NCBI GenBank assembly: GCA_032718475.1
Contig: JAUCBJ010008699.1
Span: 1-64,000 of the forward strand
Length of the DNA stretch: 64,000 nt
Direction: 5' to 3'
DNA from: Nemertoderma westbladi
Lineage: Eukaryota; Xenacoelomorpha; Nemertodermatida; Nemertodermatidae
Shown here: positions 42,715 through 56,330 of the stretch, piece by piece
Layout: each line of letters begins with the position of its first letter
Position numbering within the stretch: the stretch's first letter is position 1
Position numbers and translations under genes: made by a program
The notes under the pieces: model-generated
Database searches by the model: none
Seen by the model: the letters and a program-made list of their open reading frames with translations, nothing else
Told to the model about the DNA's origin: nothing

Positions 42715-44685
42715 AATGTCAATTCAAAAGTGACATTTTGGCAAAATGACATGGCAAAATGTCAACTTGAAAATGACATTTTGGCAAAATTACATGTCAA
42801 GATGTCAATTCGAAAGTGACATTTTGGCAAATGACATGTTAAAATGTCAATTTGAAAGTGACATTTTGGCAAATTGACATGTAAAAATGTCAATTTGAAA
42901 GTGACATTTTGACAAAATGACATGTCAAACTGTCAATTCGAAAGTGACATTTTGGCAAAATGACATGTCAAAATTTCAATTCGAAAGTGACATTTTGGCA
43001 AAATGACATGTCAAAATGTCAATTCGAAAGTGACATTTTGGCAAATGACATGTCAAAATGTCAATTTGAAAGTGACATTTTGTCAAAATGACATGTCATA
43101 ATGTCAATTCGAAACTGACATTTTGGCAAAATGACATGTCACAATGTCAATTCGAAAGTGACATTTTGGCAAAATGACATGTCAAAATGTCAATTCGAAG
43201 TGACATTTTGGCAAAATGACATGTCAAACTGTCAATTTGAAAGTGACATATTGACACATTGACATTTTGGCAAAAATGACATGTCAAAATGTCAATTCGA
43301 AAGTGACATTTTGGCAAATGACATGTCAAAATGTCAATTTGAAAGTGACATTTTGTTAAAATGACATGTCACAATGTCAATTCGAAAGTGACATTTTGGC
43401 AAAATGACATGTCAAAATGTCAATTCAAAGTGACATTTTGGCAAAATGACATGTCAAACTGTCAATTTGAAAGTGACATATTGACACATTGACATTTTGG
43501 CAAAATGACATGTCAAAATGTCAATTCGAAAGTGACATTTTGGCAAATGACATGTCAATTTGAAAGTGACATTTTGTCAAAATGACATGTCAAAATGTCA
43601 ATTTGAAAGTGACATTTTGACAAAATGACATGTCAAACTGTCAATTCGAAAGTGACATTTTGGCAAAATGACATGTCAAAATGTCAATTCGAAAGTGACA
43701 TTTTGGCAAATGACATGTCAAAATGTCAATTTGAAAGTGACATTTTGTCAAAATGACATGTCACAATGTCAATTCAAAAGTGACATTTTGGCAAATGACA
43801 TGTTAAAATGTCAATTTGAAAGTGACATTTTGGCAAAATGACATGTAAAAATGTCAATTTGAAAGTGACATTTTGACAAAATGACATGTCAAACTGTCAA
43901 TTCGAAAGTGACATTTTGGCAAATGACTGTAAAAATGTCAATTCGAAAGTGACATTTTGGCAAAATGACATGTAAAAATGTCAATTTGAAAGTGACATAT
44001 TGACAAAATGACATGTCAAACTGTCAATTCGAAAGTGACATTTTGGCAAAATGACATGTCAAACTGTCAATTTGAAAGTGACATATTGACACATATTGAC
44101 ATTTTGGCAAAATAACATGTCAAAATGTCAATTCGAAAGTGACATTTTAGCAAATCACATGTCAAAATGTCAATTTGAAAGTGACATTTTGACAAAATGA
44201 CATGTCAAAATGTCAATTTGAAAGCGACATTTTGACAAAATGACATGTCAAAATGTAAATTTGAAAGTGACATTTTGGCAAAATGACATGTCAATATGTC
44301 AACTTGAAAGTGACATTTTCACAAAATGACATGTCAAACTGTCAATTTGAAAGTGACATATTGACACATATTGACATTTTGGCAAAATAACATGTCAAAA
44401 TGTCAATTCGAAAGTGACATTTTAGCAAATGACATGTCAAAATGTCAATTTGAAAGTGACATTTTGACAAAATGACATGTCAAAATGTCAATTTGAAAGC
44501 GACATTTTGGCAAAATGACATGTCAAAATGTCAATTTGAAAGTGACATTTTGGCAAAATGACATGTCAAAATGTAACTTGAAAGTGACATTTTGACAAAA
44601 TGACATGTCAAACTATCAATATGAAAGTGTCATATTGACACATTGACTTTTTGGCAAAATGACATGTCAAAATGTCATTTTGACA
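42715..44685 (+). repeat. 43-bp palindromic satellite, array 1
   Basis: Unit TGACATGTCAAAATGTCAAT followed by TCGAAAGTGACATTTTGGCAAAA; variants have TTGAAAG, GACAAAATG, or a TATTGACACATTGACA insertion. TGACATGTCA is a perfect palindrome, and CATTTTG..CAAAATG pairs within each unit. About 1.97 kb, so about 46 units, more mixed than arrays 2 and 3. Confidence 0.95.
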
Positions 44686-45175
44686 AACATAGCATAGCAT
44701 AACATAGCATATCATAGCTTAACATAGCACAGCATAGCACAGCATAGCATAGCATAGCATAGCATAGCATAGCATAGCATAGCATAGCATAGCATAGCAT
44801 AGTATAGCATAGCATAGCATAGCATAGCATAGCATAGCATAGCATAGCATCGCATAGCATATCATAGCATAGCATAACCCATAACATAGCATAGCATAGC
44901 ATAGCATAGCATGGCATAGCATAGCATAGCATAGCATAGCATAACATAACATGATAGCATAGTATAACATAGCATAGCATAGCATAGCATAGCATAGCAT
45001 AGCATAGCATAGCATAGCATAGCATTACATAGCATAGCATAGCATAGCATAGCATAACATAGCTTCGCATAGCATATCATAGCATAGCATAGCATAGCAT
45101 AGCATAGCATAGCATAGCATAGCATAGCATAACATAGCGTAGCATAGCACAACATAATATATGATAGCATAGCAT
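44686..45175 (+). repeat. AGCAT pentamer array, unit 1
   Basis: Nearly pure (AGCAT)n of about 490 bp with scattered AACAT, ATCAT and AGTAT variants. It makes open frames on the minus strand (MLCYAMLCYA...) that are not genes. Confidence 0.95.
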
Positions 45176-46504
45176 AACATAGCATAGCATAACGTGACAT
45201 ATAGCATAACATATAACATAGCATATAACATATAGCATAGCATATAGCATAGCATATAGCATTGCATATAGTATCGCATATAGCATAGCATATAGCATAG
45301 CATGTGACAAAATGATTGATATTGATAATTAATTGATAATATAGCATATAGCATAGCATATATCATATAGCATAGCATAACATATAGCATAGCATATAGC
45401 ATAACATGGCATATAGCATAACATATAACATATAGCATATGACATATAGCATATAGCATAGCATGTAGCATAACGTGGCATATATCATAACATAGAACAT
45501 ATAGCATATAGCATATCATATAGCATATCATATAGCATACCATATAGCATATCATATAGCATATAGCATAGCATATAGCATAAAGTATAGCATATAGCAT
45601 AGCATATATCATAGCATATAGCATAGCATATATCATAGCATATAGCATAGCATATATCATAGCATATAGCATAGCATATAGCATATAGCATAGCATGTAC
45701 TATAGCATATAACACAACATGGCATATAGTATAACATATAACAAATAGCATATGACATATAACATATAGCATAGCATATAGCATAACGTGGCATATAGCA
45801 TAACATAGAACATATAGCATATAGCATATCATATAGCATACCATATAGCATATAGCATAATATGGCATATAGCATAACATGTAACATATAGCATAACATA
45901 TAATATATAACATATAACATATAGCATAGCATGTAGCACAGCATATAGCATAGCATATAGCACAGCATATAGCATAGCATATAGCATAGCATATAGCATA
46001 GCATGTACTATAGCATAATATATAGCATATGACATATAGCTTAAAACATATAGCATATATCATAGCATATATCATATAGAATAGCATATAGCACAGCATA
46101 TAGCATAGCATGTACTATAGCATAACATATAACATATAGCATATAGCATAGCATATAGTATAGAATATAGCATAGCATATAGCATAGCATGTGCTATAGC
46201 ATAACATATAACATATAGCATATAGTATAGCATATAGCATATAGTATAGCATATAGCATAGCATATGACAAAATGATTGATATTGATAATTAATTGATAA
46301 TATAGCATATAGCATATAAAATATAACATATAGCATATAACATATAGCATAGCATATAGCATAGCATATAGCATAGCATGTACTATAGCATAACATATAA
46401 CATATCGCTTATAGCATATCGCATATAGCATAGCATATACCATACCATATAGCATATCGCAGAGAATGTACTATAGCATATAACATGAAATATAGCATAT
46501 AACA
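45176..46504 (+). repeat. Degenerate TATAGCA array, unit 1
   Basis: A derived array of ATAGCATATAGC-type words, about 1.3 kb. It is interrupted twice by the same non-satellite word GACAAAATGATTGATATTGA followed by TAATTAATTGATAATA (about 45306 and 46266). Confidence 0.9.
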
Positions 46505-46812
46505 TTAAGTGTACTGCATCGTTATGAAGTGCACTACTAACACCTTTATGAAGTGCACTACACCTTTATGAAGTGCACTGCGCCGTTATAAAGTACACTG
46601 CACCGTTATGAAGTGCACTCGTTATTAAGTGCACTGCGCCGTTATGTAGGGCATTCGTTATTAAGTACACTGCACCGTTATGAAGTGCACTCGTTATTAA
46701 GTGCACTGCGCTGTTATGTAGGGCATTCGTTATTAAGTACACTGCGCCGTTATGTAGGGCATTCGTTATTAAGAGCACTGCACCGTTATGTAGTGCACTC
46801 GTTATTAATTGA
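46505..46812 (+). repeat. 36-bp repeat array, unit 1
   Basis: Units of GTTATTAAGTGCACTGCGCC then GTTATGTAGGGCATTC, about 8 copies, the first ones shortened. Confidence 0.9.
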
Positions 46813-46837
46813 AATTCTCGTAAGAACACCTTTCATT

Positions 46838-47150
46838 TAAATTTGATTGTCATTTCAAAAGCCCTTCCCAAAATTAGCCATAATTTACTGAAATAACTTG
46901 TCATTTAAATTTATTTGCCCGGGTTAATCAACTTAAAATCAGACAAATATTCAACTGTATTAAATAATAAATTGCCAACACAAAAGCCCTTCCGTTAATT
47001 AGCCATAATTTATCGAAATAACTTGTCATTTAAATTTATTTGCCCGGGTTAATCAACTTAAAATCAGACAAATATTCAACTGTATTAAATAATAAATTGC
47101 CAACACAAAAGCCCTTCCCAAAATTAGCCATAATTTATCGAAATAACTTC
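46838..47150 (+). repeat. 125-bp repeat array, unit 1
   Basis: About 2.5 copies of a 125-bp unit that contains TTTGCCCGGGTTAATCAACT and CAAAAGCCCTTCC. Confidence 0.9.
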
Positions 47151-48045
47151 CGATTTTTTTCAAAAATCACCATCGATTTTCATTTTCGCGCCTTCTAACC
47201 GACACCACGAGATAGAGCATAAAAAATATATTTTAAGGAAATGATCCCCAAAAACAGTTAGAATCGCCTGGCGACACCGCTAACACCTCCTCACCCCTCT
47301 ATAGTGCATTTCAAGTGTAATTATTTATTGATGGGGAAAATATTTACAAGAGAATTAATTTACAGGCAATATTGAGCTGAGCTGCCTGCATTGTATGTGT
47401 TGTAGGAGGCGCCAGCCGGGCTGGACGGCTGGGATACAATGTGCTGTGCTTCAGCATTGTGTGGACGGGTTGGTTTGGTTCACTCAAGGTAAATAATTTC
47501 ATATTCTAGAACATATTACCATGGAAACTAACCAACCAAGGCCAAGGCCTCAGCCACCCACGTCAAGCAACATATTATTATTATACATTAACGTATACAT
47601 TGCCTTTGCTTGAACAACCAATAATTGTTATACCGTCTTATTATTGGATAGCGCGGCTTCACACAAAGACACAAGGTCAATGGCCAGACATTTGTTCGCT
47701 TTGTATTACAGACACCAACACCAATATATAATAAGCGCTGCTTCCTCAGTAGCTGAATATATTATAAGTTACGTTTAACAAAGTTTCTTATTTAAAATAG
47801 CTTTGGTTTAAAGTTTAATTACAATTGATTATTTAGAGGTTAGATTTACTGTTTATTCACAACATTACCAGCAAACCGTTCGCAATGAATTATTTATTAA
47901 AGTGTTGGGACGTCTGGCTTGCAATTATTGTTACAACAGGTAATTATTCATTCCTACATTATATGTGTTTGTTTATTATAAAATAATGTGTTTGTGTTTA
48001 ATGATATTTAATTATATTAGATTTTTAATTAATTGTTTTCTCCAG
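47151..48045 (+). other. Non-repetitive part of the macro-unit (copy 1)
   Basis: Shared with 56331-57218 at high identity. It contains a GC-richer block (47395-47490) with CAGCCGGGCTGGACGGCTGG and inverted GCATTGTAT/ATACAATGTGC words. A short hydrophobic ORF follows (47885-47940, MNYLLKCWDVWLAIIVTTG) ending at a GT donor-like site, and then a polypyrimidine acceptor TTTTCTCCAG at 48036-48045. No gene recognised. Confidence 0.5.
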
Positions 48046-48057
48046 GTTGAAATTGGG

Positions 48058-48106
48058 ACGCTGCTGTCCCGGTTCGATCTTATATTCCTGATGCTGGACC
48101 CCCAAG
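48058..48106 (+). pseudogene. MCM4 exon 3 fragment, copy 1
   Basis: Encodes [16 protein letters not shown], the arginine-finger region, matching 25805-25853 with two silent changes. It is preceded by a foreign acceptor and GTTGAAATTGGG. It breaks off after CCCCCAAG straight into the downstream flank sequence equivalent to about 41032. Confidence 0.9.
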
Positions 48107-49668
48107 TCATTTATTTATTAACATTTATTTTGGAATATATTAGTTATGATTATAATTTGTAGGAATCAATAATCCTTATCCAACTCAAAACATTAAAGGA
48201 TTTATGGGAGTTTTGAGTTATAATTAGTTATTATTATTATTAAATATTACCATTTTTTTGTTCGACATATTTTTATCTATCCAGCTATAAAACTTGTTAT
48301 ATTCAATTGGAGTTAATAGGAAAGCCGTTATTGCGAACCGGGGCCACTAATTTTAAGCGAAATTATTTGTTATTAATATTTAGAAATTTTACTATAATTC
48401 GTCGCTGTCCGTCTCAAACTCGAGTATTTTCTATAATAAATTTATTATAAATATTAAACTAGTTTCTATATAAGCTAGGAGTCTGTAATATTTACTATTA
48501 TTATTATTATAGTTTGTCTCTTGTTTTATATTCTTGGTGAGTGGCTTCTTGTTTACATAAACATCAATATATTAAACCAAATAAATATGTTTTATGTTAT
48601 ATAATATTATACTATTTTTCTACCTCTACCCAATATTTTCACTTCATCCAACTGCAATAGAAATCAAAATTAATCTGTCACGTGTAACTTTAGTTTATTG
48701 TTTTGGTTAGAATAAGGTGCCACTGTTATTGGAAAGTACATTAAAAAGTATATAAGACAATCACCAAACTTACTTCATAAGAAAAATTACAAATCGAAAT
48801 GATATATTGGCCTTCTATCTACATAAACTGAAAGTAAATGGGCCGTACGGCGTTATGTAATCACAAAAAGCGACCTGATTACGATGCCATTTTATATGAA
48901 ATCCCTTTAATAAGTAACTTCCCAAAAAAGTTATTAAGATTTTTTTACATATTAATAATCCTGAATAATGTAGCTTTCAAATGAACTATAAATTATAAAG
49001 TGCCGTGTACGAGATCGAGAGTTACATTTGTTTTAATACACAAAATCAACTAAATTACTCATCAATTGATTTTTTGCAAATTAAATATTCTAGCTCGCCA
49101 GTCAGTAGCCAATGAGAGTCCAGGATTCCCATTAACAATGATTGTTTAAGGCCGCCGCCAGGTTAATGCTTGTAGTATGGAGTGTAGCGCTATAGAGGAG
49201 AATTAATCTTATTGAGTTGAATCGGCAAAGTTCAATTACATTATAATTCGCTTAGGATATTTTGTTGTTCTGGATTGCGGTTTTTAATATAACTATTTAA
49301 AGTTGATGCAATAAAGACTTTCTGCCGCTCTATTTCACTTTGCAGTTACCCCCATGTGAAGAATACCAGGTTTTCACCAAAAACACAGGTTACAAAAAGG
49401 ATAACTTTTCTCTGAGAGTTTGAAAACTGGGCTGTGATATTTTATTTTAATAGAAAATCGAATTTTATATAAATAAATATAATTCAAACTCAACATTATC
49501 TTGCCCTGGAAGTCTGTAAATCTGGGCGTCCAGTAAACGTGTCTGTCTGCCTATTTGTCTGTTCCAAAGTCTTCCCGGGCGTCCGGATGTCCGGACGCCT
49601 GGGCACTATAATGCCCGGACATCCTAAAATCCTTCAAATTGTCCGGATTTCCGAGCAAATTTGTCCAA
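48107..49668 (+). other. Macro-unit 2: copy of the MCM4 downstream flank
   Basis: Parallels about 41032-42589 (offset 7075) with small differences, and 58498-60059 (offset 10391) almost base for base. No gene. Confidence 0.85.
49578..49599. repeat. GC palindrome, unit 2
   Basis: GGCGTCCGGA TG TCCGGACGCC, a perfect 10-bp stem. Unit 1 has a mismatch here. Confidence 0.8.
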
Positions 49669-49789
49669 CAAGTATAACAAGTACAAATACAAGTATAAGT
49701 TATAGTACTAGTACTAGTACAATTACAAGTACAAGTACAATTCCAAGTACAATTACAAGTACAAGTACAAGTACATGTACATGTACATG
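49669..49789 (+). repeat. (ACAAGT)n-type simple repeat, unit 2
   Basis: Same array as 42590-42714 with one extra hexamer near the end. Confidence 0.9.
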
Positions 49790-52700
49790 TCAAAATGTCA
49801 ATTCGAAAGTGACATTTTGGCAAAATGACATGGCAAAATGTCAACTTGAAAATGACATTTTTGCAAAATGACATGTCAAAATGTCAATTCGAAAGTGATA
49901 TTTGGGCAAATGACATGTTAAAATGTCAATTTGAAAGTGACATTTTGGCAAAATGACATGTAAAAATGTCAATTTGAAAGTGACATTTTGACAAAATGAC
50001 ATGTCAAACTGTCAATTCGAAAGTGACATTTTGGCAAAATGACATGTCAAAATGTCAATTCGAAAGTGACATTTTGGCAAAATGACATGGCAAAATGTCA
50101 ACTTGAAAATGACATTTTGGCAAAATGACATGTCAAAATGTCAATTCGAAAGTGACATTTTGGCAAAAGGACATGTCAAAATGTCAATTTGAAAGTGACA
50201 TATTGACACATTGACATTTTGGCAAAATGACATGTCAAAATGTCAATTCGAAAGTGACATTTTGGCAAATAACATGTCAAAATGTCAATTTGAAAGTGAC
50301 ATTTTGTCAAAATGACATGTCACAATGTCAATTCGAAAGTGACATTTTGGCAAAATGACATGTCAAAATGTCAATTCGAAGTGACATTTTGGCAAAATGA
50401 CATGTCAAACTGTCAATTTGAAAGTGACATATTGACACATTGACATTTTGGCAAAATGACATGTCAAAATGTCAATTCGAAAGTGACATTTTGGCAAATG
50501 ACATGTCAAAATGTCAATTTGAAAGTGACATTTTGTCAAAATGACATGTCATAATGTCAATTCGAAAGTGACATTTTGACAAAATGACATGTCACAATGT
50601 CAATTCGAAAGTGACATTTTGGCAAAATGACATGTCAAAATGTCAATTCGAAGTGACATTTTGGCAAAATGACATGTCAATCTGTCAATTTGAAAGTGAC
50701 ATATTGACACATTGACATTTTGGCAAAATGATATGTCAAAATGTCAATTCGAAAGTGACATTTTGGCAAATGACATGTCAAAATGTCAATTTGAAAGTGA
50801 CATTTTGTCAAAATGACATGTCACAATGTCAATTCGAAAGTGACATTTTGGCAAAATGACATGTCAAAATGTCAATTCGAAGTGACATTTTGGCAAAATG
50901 ACATGTCAAACTGTCAATTTGAAAGTGACATATTGACACATTGACATTTTGGCAAAATGACATGTCAAAATGTCAATTCGAAAGTGACATTTTGGCAGAT
51001 GACATGTCAAAATGTCAATTTGAAAGTGACATTTTGTCAAAATGACATGTCACAATGTCTATTCGAAAGTGACATTTTGGCAAAATGACATGTCAAAATG
51101 TCAATTCGAAGTGACATTTTGGCAAAATGACATGTCAAACTGTCAATTTGAAAGTGACATATTGACACATTGACATTTTGGCAAAATGACATGTCAAAAT
51201 GTCAATTCGAAAGTGACATTTTGGCAAATGACATGTCAAAATGTCAATTTGAAAGTGACATTTTGTCAAAATGACATGTCATAATGTCAATTCGAAAGTG
51301 ACATTTTGGCAAAATGACATGTCAAAATGTCAATTTGAAAGTGACATTTTGGCAAAATGACATGTCAAAATGTCAATTCAAAGTGACATTTTGCCAAAAT
51401 GACATGTCAAAATGTCAATTCGAAGTGACATTTTGGCAAAATGACATGTCAAACTGTCAACTTGAAAGTGACATATTGACACATTGACATTTTGGCAAAA
51501 TGACATGTCAAAATGTCAATTCGAAAGTGACATTTTGGCAAATGACATGTCAAAATGTCAATTTGAAAGTGACATTTTGTCAAAATGACATCTCAAAATG
51601 TCAATTTGAAAGTGACATTTTGACAAAATGACATGTCAAACTGTCAATTCGAAAGTGACATTTTGGCAAAATGACATGTCAAAATGTCAATTTGAAAGTG
51701 ACATTTTGGCAAAAGGACATGTCAGAATGTCAATTTGAAAGTGACATATTGACACATTGACATTTTGGCAAAATGACATGTCAAAATGTCAATTCGAAAG
51801 TGACATTTTGGCAAATAACATGTCAAAATGTCAATTTGAAAGTGACATTTTGTCAAAATGACATGTCACAATGTCAATTCGAAAGTGACATTTTGGCAAA
51901 ATGACATGTCAAAATGTCAATTCGAAGTGACATTTTGGCAAAATGACATGTCAAACTGTCAATTTGAAAGTGACATATTGACACATTGACATTTTGGCAA
52001 AATGACATGTCAAAATGTCAATTCGAAAGTGACATTTTGGCAAATGACATGTCAAAATGTCAATTTGAAAGTGACATTTTGTCAAAATGACATGTCATAA
52101 TGTCAATTCGAAAGTGACATTTTGGCAAAATGACATGTCAAAATGTCAATTTGAAAGTGACATTTTGGCAAAATGACATGTCAAAATGTCAATTCAAAGT
52201 GACATTTTGACAAAATGACATGTCAAACTGTCAATTTGAAAGTGTCATATTGACACATTGACTTTTTGGCAAAATGACATGTCAAAATGTCAATTCGAAA
52301 GTGACATTTTGGCAAATGACATGTCAAAATGTCAATTTGAAAGTGACATTTTGTCAAAATGACATGTCATAATGTCAATTCGAAAGTGACATTTTGGCAA
52401 AATGACATGTCAAAATGTCAATTTGAAAGTGACATTTTGGCAAAATGACATGTCAAAATGTCAATTCAAAGTGACATTTTGCCAAAATGACATGTCAAAA
52501 TGTCAATTCGAAGTGACATTTTGGCAAAATGACATGTCAAACTGTCAACTTGAAAGTGACATATTGACACATTGACATTTTGGCAAAATGACATGTCAAA
52601 ATGTCAATTCGAAAGTGACATTTTGGCAAATGACATGTCAAAATGTCAATTTGAAAGTGACATTTTGTCAAAATGACATGTCATAATGTCAATTCGAAAG

Positions 52701-53664
52701 TGACATTTTGGCAAAATGACATGTCAAAATGTCAATTTGAAAGTGACATTTTGGCAAAATGACATGTCAAAATGTCAATTCAAAGTGACATTTTGCCAAA
52801 ATGACATGTCAAAATGTCAATTCGAAGTGACATTTTGGCAAAATGACATGTCAAACTGTCAACTTGAAAGTGACATATTGACACATTGACATTTTGGCAA
52901 AATGACATGTCAAAATGTCAATTCGAAAGTGACATTTTGGCAAATGACATGTCAAAATGTCAATTTGAAAGTGACATTTTGTCAAAATGACATCTCAAAA
53001 TGTCAATTTGAAAGTGACATTTTGACAAAATGACATGTCAAACTGTCAATTCGAAAGTGACATTTTGGCAAAATGACATGTCAAAATGTCAATTCGAAAG
53101 TGACATTTTGACAAAATGACATGTCAAACTGTCAATTTGAAAGTGACATATTGACACATATTGACATTTTGGCAAAATAACATGTCAAAATGTCAATTCG
53201 AAAGTGACATTTTAGCAAATGACATGTCAAAATGTCAATTTGAAAGTGACATTTTGACAAAATGACATGTCAAAATGTCAATTTGAAAGTGACATTTTGG
53301 CAAAATGACATGTCAAAATGTCAATTTGAAAGTGACATTTTGGCAAAATGACATGTCAAACTGTCAATTCGAAAGTGACATTTTGGCAAAATGACATGTC
53401 AAAATGTCAATTCGAAAGTGACATTTTGACAAAATGACATGTCAAACTGTCAATTTGAAAGTGACATATTGACACATATTGACATTTTGGCAAAATAACA
53501 TGTCAAAATGTCAATTCGAAAGTGACATTTTAGCAAATGACATGTCAAAATGTCAATTTGAAAGTGACATTTTGGCAAAATGACATGTCAAAATGTCAAT
53601 TTGAAAGTGACATTTTGGCAAAATGACATGTCAAAATGTCAACTTGAAAGTGACATTTTGACAA
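49790..53664 (+). repeat. 43-bp palindromic satellite, array 2
   Basis: About 3.9 kb, around 90 units. Longer-range patterns recur (for example TTGGCAAATGACATG followed by the TATTGACACATTGACA unit every few hundred bp), which indicates higher-order structure. Confidence 0.95.
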
Positions 53665-54120
53665 AGCATAGCATAGCATAACATAGCATATCATAGCTTA
53701 ACATAGTACAGCATAGCATAGCATAGCATAGCATAGCATAGCATAGCATAGCATAGCATAGCATAGCATAGCATAGCATAGCATAGCATAGCATAGCATA
53801 GCATAGCATAGCATAGCATAGCATAGCATAGCATATCATAGCATAGCATAGCATAGCATAGCATAGCATAGCATAGCATAGCATAGCATAGCATAGCATA
53901 GCATAGCATAGCATCGCATAGCCTAGCATATCATAGCATAGCATAACCCATAACATAGCATAGCATAGCATAGCATAGCATAGCATAGCATAGCATAGCA
54001 TAGCATAGCATAGCATAGCATAGCATAGCATAGCATAGCATAGCATAACATAGCTTCGCAAAGCATATCATAGCATAGCATAGCATTGCATAGCATAGCA
54101 TAGCATAACATAGCATAGCA
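53665..54120 (+). repeat. AGCAT pentamer array, unit 2
   Basis: About 455 bp of (AGCAT)n, purer than array 1. Confidence 0.95.
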
Positions 54121-55329
54121 TAACGTGGCATATAGCATAACATATAACATAGCATATAACATATAGCATAGCATATAGCATAGCATATAGCATCGCATAT
54201 AGTATCGCATATAGCATAGCATGTGACAAAATGATTGATATTGATAATTAATTGATAATATATCATATAGCATAGCATATATCATATAGCATATAGCATA
54301 GCATAACATATAGCATATAGCATAGCATATAGCATAACGTGGCATATAGCATAACATAGAACATATAGCATATAGCATATCATATAGCATATCATATAGC
54401 ATAGCATATAGCATAAAGTATAGCATATAGCATAGCATATATCATAGCATATAGCATAGCATATATCATAGCATACAGCATAGCATATATCATAGCATAT
54501 AGCATAGCATATAGCATAGCATGTACTATAGCATATAACAACATGGCATATAGCATAACATATAACATATAGCATCTGACATATAACATATAGCATAGCA
54601 TATAGCATAACGTGGCATATAGCATAACATAGAACATATAGCATATAGCATATCATATAGCATGCCATATAGTATATAGCATAGCATGTGCTATAGCATA
54701 TAGCATAATATGGCATATAGCATAAAATGTAACATATAGCATAACATATAATATATAGCATATAACATATAACATATAGCATAGCATGTAGCACAGCATA
54801 TAGCATAGCATATAGCACAGCATATAGCATAGCATATAGCATAGCATATAGCATAGCATGTACTATAGCATAATATATAGCATATGACATATAGCTTAAA
54901 ACATATAGCATAGCATATAGTATAGAATATAGCATAGCATATAGCATAGCATGTACTATAGCGTAACATATAACATATAGCATATAGCATATAGTATAGC
55001 ATATAGCATATAGTATAGCATATAGCATATAGTATAGCATATAGCATAGCATATGACAAAATAATTGATATTGATAATTAATTGATAATATAGCATATAG
55101 CATATAAAATATAACATATAGCATATAACATATCGCATGACATATAACATATAGCATACAGCATAGCATATAGTATAGCATATAGCATATCATATAGCAT
55201 AGCATGTATTATAGCATAACATATAACATATCGCTTATAGCATATCGCATATAGCATAGCATATACCATACCATATAGCATATCGCAGAGAATGTACTAT
55301 AGCATATAACATGAAATATAGCATATAAC
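54121..55329 (+). repeat. Degenerate TATAGCA array, unit 2
   Basis: About 1.2 kb, again with the GATTGATATTGATAATTAAT interruption (about 54232 and 55063). Confidence 0.9.
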
Positions 55330-55578
55330 ATTAAGTGCACTACTAACACCTTTATGAAGTGCACTACACCTTTATGAAATGCACTGCGCCGTTATAAAGT
55401 ACACTGCACCGTTATGAAGTGCACTCGTTATTAAGTGCACTGCGCCGTTATGTAGGGCATTCGTTATTAAGTACACTGCGCCGTTATGTAGGGCACTCGT
55501 TATTAAGTGCACTGCACCGTTATTTAGTGCACTTGTTATTAAGAGCAATGCACCGTTATGTAGTGCACTCGTTATTAA
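55330..55578 (+). repeat. 36-bp repeat array, unit 2
   Basis: About 7 copies, same consensus as 46505-46812. Confidence 0.9.
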
Positions 55579-55604
55579 TTGAAATTCTCGTAAGAACACC
55601 TTTC

Positions 55605-56330
55605 ATTTAAATTTGATTGTCATTTCAAAAGCCCTTCCCAAAATTAGCCATAATTTTGCGAAATAACTTGTCATTTAAATTTATTTGCCCGGGTTAATCA
55701 ACTTAAAATCAGACAAATATTCAACTGTATTAAATAATAAATTGCCAACACAAAAGCCCTTCCGTTAATTAGCCATAATTTATCGAAATAACTTGTCATT
55801 TAAATTTATTTGCCCGGGTTAATCAACTGTCATTTAAATTTATTTGCCCGGGTTAATCAACTTAAAATCAGACAAATATTCAACTGTATTAAATAATAAA
55901 TTGCCAACACAAAAGCCCTTCCGTTAATTAGCCATAATTTATCGAAATAACTTGTCATTTAAATTTATTTGCCCGGGTTAATCAACTTAAAATCAGACAA
56001 ATATTCAACTGTATTAAATAATAAATTGCCAACACAAAAGCCCTTCCGTTAATTAGCCATAATTTATCGAAATAACTTGTCATTTAAATTTATTTGCCCG
56101 GGTTAATCAACTTAAAATCAGACAAATATTCAACTGTATTAAATAATAAATTGCCAACACAAAAGCCCTTCCGTTAATTAGCCATAATTTATCGAAATAA
56201 CTTGTCATTTAAATTTATTTGCCCGGGTTAATCAACTTAAAATCAGACAAATATTCAACTGTATTAAATAATAAATTGCCAACACAAAAGCCCTTCCGTT
56301 AATTAGCCATAATTTATCGAAATAACTTCC
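55605..56330 (+). repeat. 125-bp repeat array, unit 2
   Basis: CCCGGG landmarks at 55688, 55813, 55847, 55972, 56097 and 56222 give a strict 125-bp period with one 34-bp partial unit. It is expanded relative to array 1. Confidence 0.95.

Noticed and set aside
42478-42819. Frames reading TCTCTCTCN or SISTSTSTIT (also 49539 and 59930)
   Set aside because: Translations of the (ACAAGT)n simple repeat and satellite, duplicated with the macro-unit.
44686-45175. Telomeric or interstitial telomere repeat
   Set aside because: AGCAT is not a known telomere unit (TTAGGG, TTAGG and similar are absent).
44675-46455. Long open frames encoding MLCYAMLCYA... and MLYAMLYAIC... on the minus strand (also 53639-55281)
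   Set aside because: They are direct translations of AGCAT/TATAGCA satellites; no stop codons occur by unit composition, not by coding.
46566-46840. Open frames on both strands in the 36-bp repeat (ITSALHNGAV..., HSLLSALRRY...)
   Set aside because: The 36-bp unit is a multiple of three, so any stop-free frame repeats indefinitely; no independent coding signal.
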